Origin: Clostridia bacterium
GTDB lineage: Bacteria; Bacillota; Clostridia; Oscillospirales; Acutalibacteraceae
Direction: 5' to 3'
DNA: 64,000 nt
NCBI GenBank assembly: GCA_017516315.1
Contig: JAFXDE010000024.1
Coordinates: 1-64,000, forward strand
Positions within the stretch are counted from its first letter, which is position 1, and every line of letters starts with the position of its first letter. The notes under the pieces were generated by a model that was not told the origin of the DNA, did not search any database, and was given only the letters and a program-made list of their open reading frames with translations. Below are positions 55,266 to 63,258 of this stretch, piece by piece. A program made the position numbers and the translations under genes.

Positions 55266-56231
55266 ATGAAAAAAGAAATTAAGGTTGTTGCTATTGTTCT
55301 TGTAGCCCTTATCGTTTTCTTAGCAGGCTTCGGACTTGGCGCAACAAAAGGCATCAACATCAACATCGGTTCTGAAAGCGGTATCAACGTTAATGTTAAC
55401 GGCGGCTCCGCAGGCTCAGCTCAGGTAGTTGCTCCTGCTCCTACACAGGCTCCTACTGCAGCTCCTACACAGGCACCCACAGCTGCTCCTACAGAAGCAC
55501 CTACACAGGCTCCTGCAACTGACGCTCCTGCTACAGATGCTCCTGCAACTGATGCACCTGCTACAGATGCTCCCTCAGGCACATCAGTTCCCTCCACAAA
55601 GGCTGAAATCGTTGCAGCTTACAATAAGGTAGTTAACGAAGCTAAGCATTACGAAGGTAAGGTAACTCTTAAGAAGCACGACATCATCAATGTTCAGCTT
55701 AAGGACCTTCCCTCAGTAGCTGAAAAAGTTATTACTCCCGTTATTACTAAGCTCACAACCACAAGCCCCGAGGAATATGTATTCGAAGGCGGTAAGGATG
55801 TAAACGATCCTAACAGACTTGTTTCTCACAAGATCGTTCCTAACGGCAGAGACGTCGCTGTACAGGAAGCCGGCATTGCTAATGCAACTGCAACTGCAAA
55901 TCCTGACGGTGGTTATACTATGTCTATTACATTCATCGCTGAGACCTCAACCTTCGACGGTACTAACACCACATCATCACCCGAACATCATAAGTCAGCA
56001 ATGGATCCCCTCGAGCTCGGCTCTCTTGATCTCGGTCCCATCACCATTTCAAATGCTGACCTCAGATATCCCGGTGCTACAATGACTGCTACAGTTGACG
56101 CTCAGGGCAGACTTGTTAAGCTTGAGCAGAAGCTTCCTCTTGAAGGTACAGGTACAGGTAAGGCTGTTGTTTCTCTTACTCTTAACCTTGGCGGTTCAAT
56201 GGACGGTACTTACGAGTTCATCTATGCATAA
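55266..56231 (+). CDS. membrane-anchored surface protein with Ala/Pro/Thr repeat linker
   Basis: 321 residues. An N-terminal helix (about 6-26) without an obvious cleavage site, a short Asn/Gly stretch (GININIGSESGINVNVNG), then a linker of about 48 residues built from APTQ/APTE and APATD repeats (about 54-102), and a C-terminal domain of about 215 residues of beta character that I do not recognise; it mildly resembles lipoprotein-like ligand-binding domains. The linker would hold it across the wall. Codon use suggests high expression. The upstream 55038-55265 holds TTGACT near 55140 but no clean -10. Confidence 0.8.
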   Translation: MKKEIKVVAIVLVALIVFLAGFGLGATKGININIGSESGINVNVNGGSAGSAQVVAPAPTQAPTAAPTQAPTAAPTEAPTQAPATDAPATDAPATDAPATDAPSGTSVPSTKAEIVAAYNKVVNEAKHYEGKVTLKKHDIINVQLKDLPSVAEKVITPVITKLTTTSPEEYVFEGGKDVNDPNRLVSHKIVPNGRDVAVQEAGIANATATANPDGGYTMSITFIAETSTFDGTNTTSSPEHHKSAMDPLELGSLDLGPITISNADLRYPGATMTATVDAQGRLVKLEQKLPLEGTGTGKAVVSLTLNLGGSMDGTYEFIYA

Positions 56232-56247
56232 TTAAAACATAAAAATT

Positions 56248-56274
56248 GGGGCTGTCTTATGACGGCCCTTTTTT
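56248..56274 (+). terminator. intrinsic terminator
   Basis: GGGCTGTC-TTAT-GACGGCCC (one G-U) followed by six Ts. Confidence 0.75.
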
Positions 56275-56293
56275 GATAGAAAGGATGAAAGAT

Positions 56294-57256
56294 ATGAAAA
56301 AGGCCAGCACTGTTCTTGCTGCTTGTACCGCTGTCGGTGCGGCAGTTTACGCCTTTCACGACGGAATCCACCGTGCTCTTATAAAAAGGGATTTCACTAT
56401 TCCCGATGCTATCGCTCAGATTATAACCTCCGATGACGGTAGCAGTGAGCATGAAAAGAAAAGGGTAGCCTTGGAAAACCTCACATGGCTTGAAAACTAC
56501 GGCTATGAAAAATTCTATAGGGTTAATGAACGGGGTCAGAAGCTTTGCGGTTATCTGATGAAGCCGGAAAAGGAAAGCAAAATTTATGTTTTCGGCGCTC
56601 ACGGCTACAGAAGCGACGGAAGAGGTGAATGGTGTCATTACGCCAAGCATTGGGTCGAGGAAATGGGCTATAATATGTTTTTTGTGGACCATCAGGCGGC
56701 AGGCGAAAGTGATGGAGAATACATCGGCTTTGCCTCTCACGAATCGAAAGACGCTGTTAAATGGATAGACTTTATGCTCGAGGAATTCGGCAGGGACATT
56801 CAGATTATCCTGCACGGAATTTCTATGGGAAGCACCACGGTAATGCTTATGACGGGCAGCGGAAAGCTTCCCGATAATGTCAGATTTACCGTAGCTGACT
56901 GCGGCTTCACCAGTGCCTACGATGAATTTGCCTGTAAGCTCGATGCTTTACACATGCCCGAGGCTTCTCTTTCATTCGTAAATGCCATCAACAGGAAAAA
57001 GGCAGGCTACGATTTCAGAAAGGATACCAATGCTCTCGAAGCTGTAGCAAAAGCGAAAATACCGATGCTCTTTATTCACGGCGGCAAGGATGATTTCGTT
57101 CCTACCTATATGGTTTATCAGCTTCATGAGGCCTGCTCCTCGGAATATAAGGATATTCTTATCGTGCCTGAGGCAGACCACGCCAGAAGCTATTATTTCG
57201 GAAAGAAAGAGTACGACGAAAAGACATGCGAATTTATCAAAAAATTTATAGACTGA
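56294..57256 (+). CDS. alpha/beta hydrolase with N-terminal membrane segment
   Basis: 320 residues from the ATG at 56294; GAAAGGA sits 8 bases before it, whereas the ATG at 56285 abuts it. A short hydrophobic N-terminus (about 4-18) may be a signal anchor. The hydrolase core shows IYVFGAHGYRSDGRG (oxyanion), the nucleophile elbow LHGISMGSTT, an Asp in HGGKDDFVPTYM and the C-terminal His in EADHARSYY. This is the YqkD/BAAT-like esterase/peptidase group common in Firmicutes. Substrate unknown. Confidence 0.87.
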   Translation: MKKASTVLAACTAVGAAVYAFHDGIHRALIKRDFTIPDAIAQIITSDDGSSEHEKKRVALENLTWLENYGYEKFYRVNERGQKLCGYLMKPEKESKIYVFGAHGYRSDGRGEWCHYAKHWVEEMGYNMFFVDHQAAGESDGEYIGFASHESKDAVKWIDFMLEEFGRDIQIILHGISMGSTTVMLMTGSGKLPDNVRFTVADCGFTSAYDEFACKLDALHMPEASLSFVNAINRKKAGYDFRKDTNALEAVAKAKIPMLFIHGGKDDFVPTYMVYQLHEACSSEYKDILIVPEADHARSYYFGKKEYDEKTCEFIKKFID

Positions 57257-57262
57257 TAAAAA

Positions 57263-57293
57263 GGATCACTGCGTTTGTGCAGTGGTTCTTTTA
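57263..57293 (+). terminator. intrinsic terminator
   Basis: GGATCACTGC (57263-57272) pairs with GCAGTGGTTC (57279-57288) with two G-U pairs, followed by TTTT. Confidence 0.7.
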
Positions 57294-57334
57294 TTATGAA
57301 AAGCTTACGAATTTCTTAAGATAAAAATAAAGGC

Positions 57335-57387
57335 TTGACAAATCGGTCTACAAGGTGTAAACTAAATATAGTCTACAAGATGTAAAC
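57335..57387 (+). promoter_or_regulatory. BlaI-controlled promoter with two operator copies
   Basis: TTGACA (57335-57340) and TAAACT (57358-57363), 17-base spacer. Two copies of GTCTACAAGRTGTAAAC lie at 57346-57362, covering the spacer and -10, and at 57371-57387. Each contains TACA...TGTA, the half-sites of BlaI/MecI operators. Confidence 0.8.
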
Positions 57388-57404
57388 CAAAAGGAGATGA
57401 TTAT

Positions 57405-57767
57405 ATGAATGATTATCAGATGGGTGCTGTCGAGTCGAGATTTGCTGACATCATCTGGGAAAACGAGCCTCTTTCCTCGGCGGAGCTGGTAAAAAGAAGT
57501 GAGGAGGCACTGAGATGGAAAAAATCCACTACCTATACGGTGCTGAAAAGGCTTTGTGAAAAGGGTATTTTCCGTAATGAAGGGGGTAGTGTTACCTCTC
57601 TGATTTCAAAGAAGGAGTTTTATTCTTTGCAGAGCGAGAAATTTGTTGACGAAACCTTCGGCGGCTCTCTGCCCGCCTTTCTTGCCGCCTTTACCTCGAG
57701 AAAAAAGCTTACGGCAAAGGAGATAGGCGAGCTGAAAAGAATGGTAGAAAACTATGAGGAGGAATGA
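57405..57767 (+). CDS. BlaI/MecI-family repressor
   Basis: 120 residues, usual length. Winged-helix block FADIIWENEPLSSAELVK and the recognition-helix segment WKKSTTYTVLKRLCEKGI, followed by the C-terminal dimerisation helices. In related systems the repressor is cleaved by the BlaR1 protease when the inducer is sensed; the usual cleavage site lies in the C-terminal part. The operators upstream imply autoregulation of this gene and the sensor gene overlapping its end. AAAGGAGATG precedes the ATG. Confidence 0.94.
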   Translation: MNDYQMGAVESRFADIIWENEPLSSAELVKRSEEALRWKKSTTYTVLKRLCEKGIFRNEGGSVTSLISKKEFYSLQSEKFVDETFGGSLPAFLAAFTSRKKLTAKEIGELKRMVENYEEE

Positions 57768-57769
57768 TT

Positions 57770-60727
57770 ATGAATTTCGAAAGCATCTTCGAAAAGCTAA
57801 CAGGCTTTGACAGTATTTTTATAAATCTTCTTAATGTTAGCATTAGCTCCTGCTGGCTGGTAGGCGCGGTTCTTATCTTCCGTCTCCTTTTCAGAAGAGC
57901 TCCCAAATGGCTCAATGTAGCCTTGTGGGCGGTAGTTGCAGTAAGACTGATATGCCCCGTTTCTATCGAAAGCAGTCTTAGCTTAGTTCCTACAGCTGAG
58001 GTTCTGCCTGCGGAGATTTTACATATCGATCCGAATAAGGGCGTGGAAAGCGCTACGGTGGACATCGTGGAAAATCCTATTTATCCGGATTTTGCTCATA
58101 CCGCTGTTCCCGTAGATGTGGAGAGCTTTCAGTGGGACGCGGTTTTAGGCGGTATTGCCTGGGCTTACGGGGCAGGTGCTATGCTCGTGTATGCGCTTCT
58201 GAGCTATCTTCTCGTCTATCTTAAAATTAGACAGAGCGCTAAACTTAAGGATAATATTTATCTGTGCGACAGGATAGATACACCTTTTATTTTCGGTATC
58301 ATCCGACCTAAAATCTATCTTCCTTCGCTTATGTATGAGGAGGACAGAAGCTTCGTTCTTGCCCACGAAAGGGCACACCTGAAAAGAAAGGACTACCTGT
58401 GGAAGCCTTTAGGCTTTCTCATTCTGACTGTTTATTGGTTCAATCCCGTAATATGGCTATCCTATATTCTGCTGTGCAGGGACATTGAACTCGCCTGCGA
58501 CGAAAGGGTAATAAAGGAAATGGGCACAGAAATGAAAAAGCCTTATTCTATGGCACTCATTAACTGTTCTGTACCGAAAAGAATGATAACTGCCTGCCCT
58601 GTTGCATTTGGCGAAACAGGAGTCAAAAAAAGAATAAAGGCAGTCCTCAGCTACAAAAAGCCTGCCTTATGGCTTATTCTTTCAGCCGTTGCAGTCAGCA
58701 TTATTCTTGCGGTTTGTTTTGCTACGAGTCCGAAAAGAGAGGGGACTATACCCGAAAGGAACTATCTTATCGAAACCGATGAGGGAGAGGAAATGTTCCG
58801 CTTCGACGAGGTGCTGGAATATTCGGAATACTTCACCGTTTACAAGGGTAAAAAGTCATATTTCAAGGCTACACCCGGAAACGGAAGAAGCACGGTGCTT
58901 AATTTCCTTTCCTCTCTTTCACTTGAAAGGCTTTCCGATATGAAAGCAGAAGGTCTTACTCAAAGCGGTAAAATAGAGGTCGAAAAATCCGAGGGTAACA
59001 TCGAAGTGATTTTCTGCGACGGATTTTCGAAGGTGTTTATGCGCAATACGGGAGGAGGTACAGAAAGCTCACTTTACGCCGTGGATACGGAAAAGGTGAA
59101 AAACTTCTTCGAGGAAGAGGACTACATTAAGCAGGGCAATATATGGGAATGTGACTTTACCAGCAGTGCATGGGGTCACGGCAGTATAGACTTCTTCCCC
59201 GATTCCATGACAGAGCTTACGAAGGAGCCTGTGGCAGAGGGAGGAAGACTTGAAGCTTATACCTCCGATGAGCACGGCGATGGATACACCTGGATTCCCG
59301 AAATCACCAAAGACGGTGTAGGTGACTGGGCAAGGCTGACCTTCAAGGGCTTAGCCTACGGTAAAGAAGAGACCTTTGTTATAAATATAACTAAGGTAGG
59401 CGAAAATGACAGTCTGAGCACCTATTATATGATAAGCGGCGAGGATACGGTTATCGGCAGCTTTGGCAGCGGTTATGAATACTGCTTCGGCAAGGCAACC
59501 ACCTTCGGAGAAGAAAATGAATGGTACTGTAACCCTAGTTTAAGTGCAACAGGCTACAGCAGTATGGCTTTCACCCTGCCCACAGAATATAAGCTTCTGT
59601 CTGCAAAGTGTACTAAGGGTACTGCCGAAATAGAAAGCATATATTATCGCGAGCCTGACGGTGAAAAGCAGGTGAGATGGAGTCCTGATTTTGATACATA
59701 CCTTACCGATGAAGGCTACGAAATTACTATAAATTCTCTTAAACAGGGTGAAAAGGTATCGTTCACCGTTAAGGTAATCGGCAAGGAAAAGACCGACGAA
59801 ATCCGAGGAAGGATGTTTACTGTTGAATTCGCAAACTGTATTGCAGTAAATAAAGGCTGGGCAAGCTACGAGCTTCACGAATCTGATAATACATCCGTCA
59901 CAGACCTTGATAAGGCCGTATCCAAGGCTATCTTAGAGCAGAATACAACGAAAAAATGGCTCGGCGAATGTCCTGCCGAGGGTCACATTATCTTCGGAAC
60001 AAAAGAAAAAGACGGTATAGTCACCGTCTATATGACAGAAAGCTTTTCCTCCTATGGCTTCGAGGACGGCTGGTTCATCGAGCAAAGCGGACACAGCATA
60101 CCTGCTGTAATGCGCTTCGAGGTAAAAGACGGAGAATACAACTTCCTTGATGTCGAATATGCCGAGGACGGCTCGAATCATCTGAAATCCATTAAGCGTA
60201 TGTTTCCGAAAATATATGAGGGAAGAGTCAATAATCTGACTAAAAAGGAGCAGGAGCAGATAAAATCACAGCTTCATGCCTATGCCGAGGCTTATCTTGA
60301 CTCCATCGGAAGAGAGGCACCTATCGGAACCTATTCCGACCTTAATGCCGTGCTTCTGACAGATATGGGCGTTTCAGTGGAGGTTTCAAATAAGCTTAAT
60401 GAACTCAAGGGTAACTGGAACACGGGAAAGATAGGATATTTCGAGAAAGTGGAAGATGATGTAAGATACATTTACCGAACATCTTACTTTCCTGAGGAAA
60501 AGCTGATAACCTATACTAAGGAGGTTTACGGAACGGGTGAAATAAAGGAGAGAATAGACATAAATTCCATAACGGGTAATGTGATTTCCGCCTCAAATAA
60601 TACCGACTACAGTAAAGCCTTCGACGGGAAGGTGCTGGATGTTTATAAGGACGGAAAATCTCTTCTCGTGGAGCCTTTGAGGGAACGGATGAAAGGAAAT
60701 CCTCCGATAAAATCCGTGTTTCCGTAG
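57770..60727 (+). CDS. BlaR1/MecR1-like M56 sensor protease with large extracellular region (5' part; frameshifted)
   Basis: 985 residues in this frame from the ATG at 57770 (GAGGAGG before it). N-terminal region with four hydrophobic segments, and the M56 zinc protease motif H199-E-R-A-H203 with the downstream ACDE metal ligand (ELACDERV). From about 320 follows a long extracytoplasmic part of some 670 residues; I do not see the SxxK...KTG pattern of a beta-lactam-binding domain. The end reads GKVLDVYKDGKSLLVEPL and then goes off: one G appears to be missing near 60679, and the continuation (SDKIRVSVDDMG...) is in the next frame. Joined, the protein would be about 1191 residues. Confidence 0.85.
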   Translation: MNFESIFEKLTGFDSIFINLLNVSISSCWLVGAVLIFRLLFRRAPKWLNVALWAVVAVRLICPVSIESSLSLVPTAEVLPAEILHIDPNKGVESATVDIVENPIYPDFAHTAVPVDVESFQWDAVLGGIAWAYGAGAMLVYALLSYLLVYLKIRQSAKLKDNIYLCDRIDTPFIFGIIRPKIYLPSLMYEEDRSFVLAHERAHLKRKDYLWKPLGFLILTVYWFNPVIWLSYILLCRDIELACDERVIKEMGTEMKKPYSMALINCSVPKRMITACPVAFGETGVKKRIKAVLSYKKPALWLILSAVAVSIILAVCFATSPKREGTIPERNYLIETDEGEEMFRFDEVLEYSEYFTVYKGKKSYFKATPGNGRSTVLNFLSSLSLERLSDMKAEGLTQSGKIEVEKSEGNIEVIFCDGFSKVFMRNTGGGTESSLYAVDTEKVKNFFEEEDYIKQGNIWECDFTSSAWGHGSIDFFPDSMTELTKEPVAEGGRLEAYTSDEHGDGYTWIPEITKDGVGDWARLTFKGLAYGKEETFVINITKVGENDSLSTYYMISGEDTVIGSFGSGYEYCFGKATTFGEENEWYCNPSLSATGYSSMAFTLPTEYKLLSAKCTKGTAEIESIYYREPDGEKQVRWSPDFDTYLTDEGYEITINSLKQGEKVSFTVKVIGKEKTDEIRGRMFTVEFANCIAVNKGWASYELHESDNTSVTDLDKAVSKAILEQNTTKKWLGECPAEGHIIFGTKEKDGIVTVYMTESFSSYGFEDGWFIEQSGHSIPAVMRFEVKDGEYNFLDVEYAEDGSNHLKSIKRMFPKIYEGRVNNLTKKEQEQIKSQLHAYAEAYLDSIGREAPIGTYSDLNAVLLTDMGVSVEVSNKLNELKGNWNTGKIGYFEKVEDDVRYIYRTSYFPEEKLITYTKEVYGTGEIKERIDINSITGNVISASNNTDYSKAFDGKVLDVYKDGKSLLVEPLRERMKGNPPIKSVFP

Positions 60728-60732
60728 ATGAT

Positions 60733-61344
60733 ATGGGACTGGTAGGAAAGACGTCAGAGTTTAAAAAGGGTACAAAGGTCCGTATAATCTATGACGGACA
60801 GATTAAGGAAACCTATCCTGCTGAATTAGGAAAGGTGTATGCTATCTATACCTACGGCGGTGAGCTCGAAAAAGAGACCGGAGAGCCTACTACACGGGCA
60901 TATTACATCCTCGATAAAACAGAAACGGGAGAGCAGGAGACGCTGCCGACTGATTTCGACATTAAGTTTTCCTTTGGCTCAGATAACCTCGGAAGCTATT
61001 ATGACACCTATAAAAATGTAATAGGCGAGGAAACAGCTGTATATAAAACTGACGAAAAGACCTTCAAGCCCTCTGTAGATGAGCTTAAGAAAATTTATGA
61101 CAAGGCTAAAGAGCTGGACATCTTTTCCGTAAAGGATAAAATGACTGCCAAAGCCATAAATCCATCAAAAACAGTAGGTATCGAGCCGAATGTAAAATAC
61201 GGCATAATGATAACCTGTGAGGGAAAGGAATATCATATTAACGGAGATATTACTGCGAGCTTTTGTAAGGAAGAAAGCGACGAAGCAGAACGCTTCTGCG
61301 AATTTGTTGCCTTTATGAACGGCATATATGCAGAACACACCTAA
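60733..61344 (+). CDS. C-terminal part of the BlaR1-like protein after the frameshift
   Basis: 203 residues from the first ATG in this frame, but the same frame reads back to about 60680 (TDERKSSDKIRVSVDDMG), continuing the upstream protein. The block KKGTKVRIIYDGQIKETYPAELG is a small beta domain (DUF3221-like) often attached to clostridial M56 sensors, and its expected first strand (GKVLDV...LLVEPL) is encoded before the frameshift. No ribosome site precedes 60733, so an independent gene is unlikely. The remaining residues form a second domain I do not recognise. Confidence 0.75.
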   Translation: MGLVGKTSEFKKGTKVRIIYDGQIKETYPAELGKVYAIYTYGGELEKETGEPTTRAYYILDKTETGEQETLPTDFDIKFSFGSDNLGSYYDTYKNVIGEETAVYKTDEKTFKPSVDELKKIYDKAKELDIFSVKDKMTAKAINPSKTVGIEPNVKYGIMITCEGKEYHINGDITASFCKEESDEAERFCEFVAFMNGIYAEHT

Positions 61345-61424
61345 TAAAAAGAATAAAGGGGGTCACAAAAAAGTGACTCCCTTGGGCGGCACTTCATAAG
61401 GAAGTTAAGCCTTTTATGATGATT

Positions 61425-61454
61425 AAAGCCGTTGCTCCGTAAGGCAATGGCTTT
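61425..61454. other. hairpin in the gap between convergent genes
   Basis: AAAGCCGTTGC (61425-61435) and GCAATGGCTTT (61444-61454) pair with one G-U. A second stem GGGTCAC/GTGACTCCC lies near 61358-61380. Neither has a convincing T run, so they may be weak terminators or a repeat. Confidence 0.45.
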
Positions 61455-61464
61455 AGTAATGTAT

Positions 61465-62376
61465 TCAGACTTTTTTCTTCTCCGGAAGCTGTGCCACGAT
61501 TATAGCGGCGAACATCAGAATACATCCGATGCCTTCACGGACAGTGGGAACCTGGTGAAGAATTAACATCGCTGTAAGGACACCGAATACGGATTCGAGA
61601 CTCATTATCATCGTTGCGATGGTGGGCTCGGTTTTTTGCTGACCTAATATCTGCAGAGTATAAGCCACCCCGCTGGACATTATACCCGAATATGCGATAG
61701 AGGGAGCCGCTTTTATAAGGGTATCAGCATTCACTTCCTCGAAAAGAAGCATAGGTATCACCGATATAGCTCCCGCTACGAGGAACTGAATCATGGAAAG
61801 CTTAATTCCGTCTACCCTCGGCGATACTTTATCGATGACGAGAATATGTACGGTGTAGCACAAGGCACACAGAAGAACATAAAGGTCGGAAAACTGAGTC
61901 TGACCGCCTTCCTTTACACACAGAAGATAAAGAGCGACGATAGAAACGATAACACAGGGCCAGATCAGAGGTCTTATTTTTTTACCGAGAAATACCGAGA
62001 ATATGGGAACGAGAAGAATGTAGAGCGCCGTTATAAAGGCTGCTCTTCCCGGCTCTGTTCCGCCGTCGATACCGAGCTGCTGCAGATTAGAAGCGAAAAA
62101 GAGAACTATGCCGCATAGGGCTCCACCCTTAAGAAGATATCTTTTATCGTCGGCAGTCATTTTTTTGTAAGTACTTTTTTTCTTTTTCAAAGCTCCCGTA
62201 AAACCGATAACGGGAATAAGTGCGAAGGCTCCTAAAAAGCTTCTCATGCAGATAAAGGTGAAGGGTCCTACGAATTCCGCTCCGGTGGTCTGTGCCACGA
62301 AGGAGCTGCCCCATATAACGGCACAGAGCATAAGAAGGAGTGAGCCTGTAAGATTGTCTTTTCTTTGCTTTTCCAT
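61465..62376 (-). CDS. EamA/DMT-family transporter
   Basis: 303 residues with ten hydrophobic segments in two halves, each an EamA domain (the first opening LLLMLCAVIWGSSFVAQ, the second about residue 160). A conserved GTEPGRAAFITALYILLVP block lies in the first half. These transporters export or import small metabolites such as amino acids; the substrate is not predictable. GAGGTAA precedes the ATG. It starts 11 bases downstream of the DUF554 gene, so co-transcription is likely. Confidence 0.92.
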   Translation of the reverse strand: MEKQRKDNLTGSLLLMLCAVIWGSSFVAQTTGAEFVGPFTFICMRSFLGAFALIPVIGFTGALKKKKSTYKKMTADDKRYLLKGGALCGIVLFFASNLQQLGIDGGTEPGRAAFITALYILLVPIFSVFLGKKIRPLIWPCVIVSIVALYLLCVKEGGQTQFSDLYVLLCALCYTVHILVIDKVSPRVDGIKLSMIQFLVAGAISVIPMLLFEEVNADTLIKAAPSIAYSGIMSSGVAYTLQILGQQKTEPTIATMIMSLESVFGVLTAMLILHQVPTVREGIGCILMFAAIIVAQLPEKKKV

Positions 62377-62387
62377 AAAAAATTACC

Positions 62388-63104
62388 TCAACCCAAAGCA
62401 GGAATGAACTGTCCTAAATAATCGAAGAGATAGCACATAAAGGGTACGAGAATTAGTGACGGGAAATAGTTTGCTACCTTTATTTTTGCTATTCCTGCGA
62501 GATTAAAACCGAGGCCCATAATCATAACCGAGCCGACACAGGTGATTTCAGCTATGGCAAAGGCATCAAGGAAGGGCTCGAGGACACCTGCTAAAAGGAC
62601 TATACCTCCCTGAAAAACGAAAACGAAGGCGGCGGCGAAGATAACTCCGATGCCGAGAGAGGCGGAAAGCATCATCGAAGAGAAAAGGTCGAGGATGCTC
62701 TTTGTGATAAGAGTGGTGTTATCACCCTTGAGGCCTGCGTCGAGAGAGCCGAGAATAGTCATGGCGCCGACACAGAAAACGAGACTTGCAGTAACGAAGC
62801 CTTCTGCGAGAGAGCCTTTACCGCTGTTTCCGGTGCGGATTTTTTTCGAAAGCCAATCGCCTGCACCGTTTAATTTTCCGTCGATATCAAGTGCCGTACC
62901 GATTAAAGCACCTATCACCATAGAAACTATAGTTATAAGGACATTTTCACCCTTGAGCATACCCTGTATGCCGATTAAAATTACACACAGACCGATGCCT
63001 GTCATTACCGCATCGCTGTATTTTTTACTTATGCTTTTTTTGAAAAGAAGACCTACTGTACTGCCTGCGATTACGGTGCAGACATTTATAAGCACACCAA
63101 GCAT
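62388..63104 (-). CDS. DUF554 membrane protein (YqgA/YdfK-like)
   Basis: 238 residues from the ATG at 63104; an ATG three codons upstream abuts the ribosome site AAGGA and is less likely. MLGVLINVCTVIAGSTVGLLFKK is the typical DUF554 N-terminus, followed by GLCVILIGIQGML and later SLDAGLKGDNTTLITKSILD. Seven or so helices. The family is widely conserved in Firmicutes with no agreed function. Transcribed ahead of the EamA gene. Confidence 0.92.
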   Translation of the reverse strand: MLGVLINVCTVIAGSTVGLLFKKSISKKYSDAVMTGIGLCVILIGIQGMLKGENVLITIVSMVIGALIGTALDIDGKLNGAGDWLSKKIRTGNSGKGSLAEGFVTASLVFCVGAMTILGSLDAGLKGDNTTLITKSILDLFSSMMLSASLGIGVIFAAAFVFVFQGGIVLLAGVLEPFLDAFAIAEITCVGSVMIMGLGFNLAGIAKIKVANYFPSLILVPFMCYLFDYLGQFIPALG

Positions 63105-63199
63105 ATTACTCATCCTTTTTATAAAGTCAATATTGACAATTTTAGCATAAAAGACTTTTCTTGACAAGAATTTTAATTTAAAAATTAATATAGTTTTTG

Positions 63200-63228
63200 T
63201 TGCATTTGTGCTTATAATATTGTATAAT
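63200..63228 (+). promoter_or_regulatory. promoter of the second GPH symporter gene
   Basis: TTGCAT (63200-63205) and TATAAT (63223-63228), 17-base spacer, 30 bases before the ATG at 63259. Confidence 0.7.
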
Positions 63229-63258
63229 TTTTACAACTGATTATAAAGGAGAGATTAT

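Noticed and set aside
55429..55632. A 67-codon Leu/His-rich frame inside the linker region of the surface protein
   Set aside because: It is the +1 reading of the GCTCCTACA repeat and lacks a ribosome site.
60671..60690. Programmed frameshift in the BlaR1-like gene
   Set aside because: The GAGGGAAC context is not a slippery heptamer; a one-base indel is simpler.
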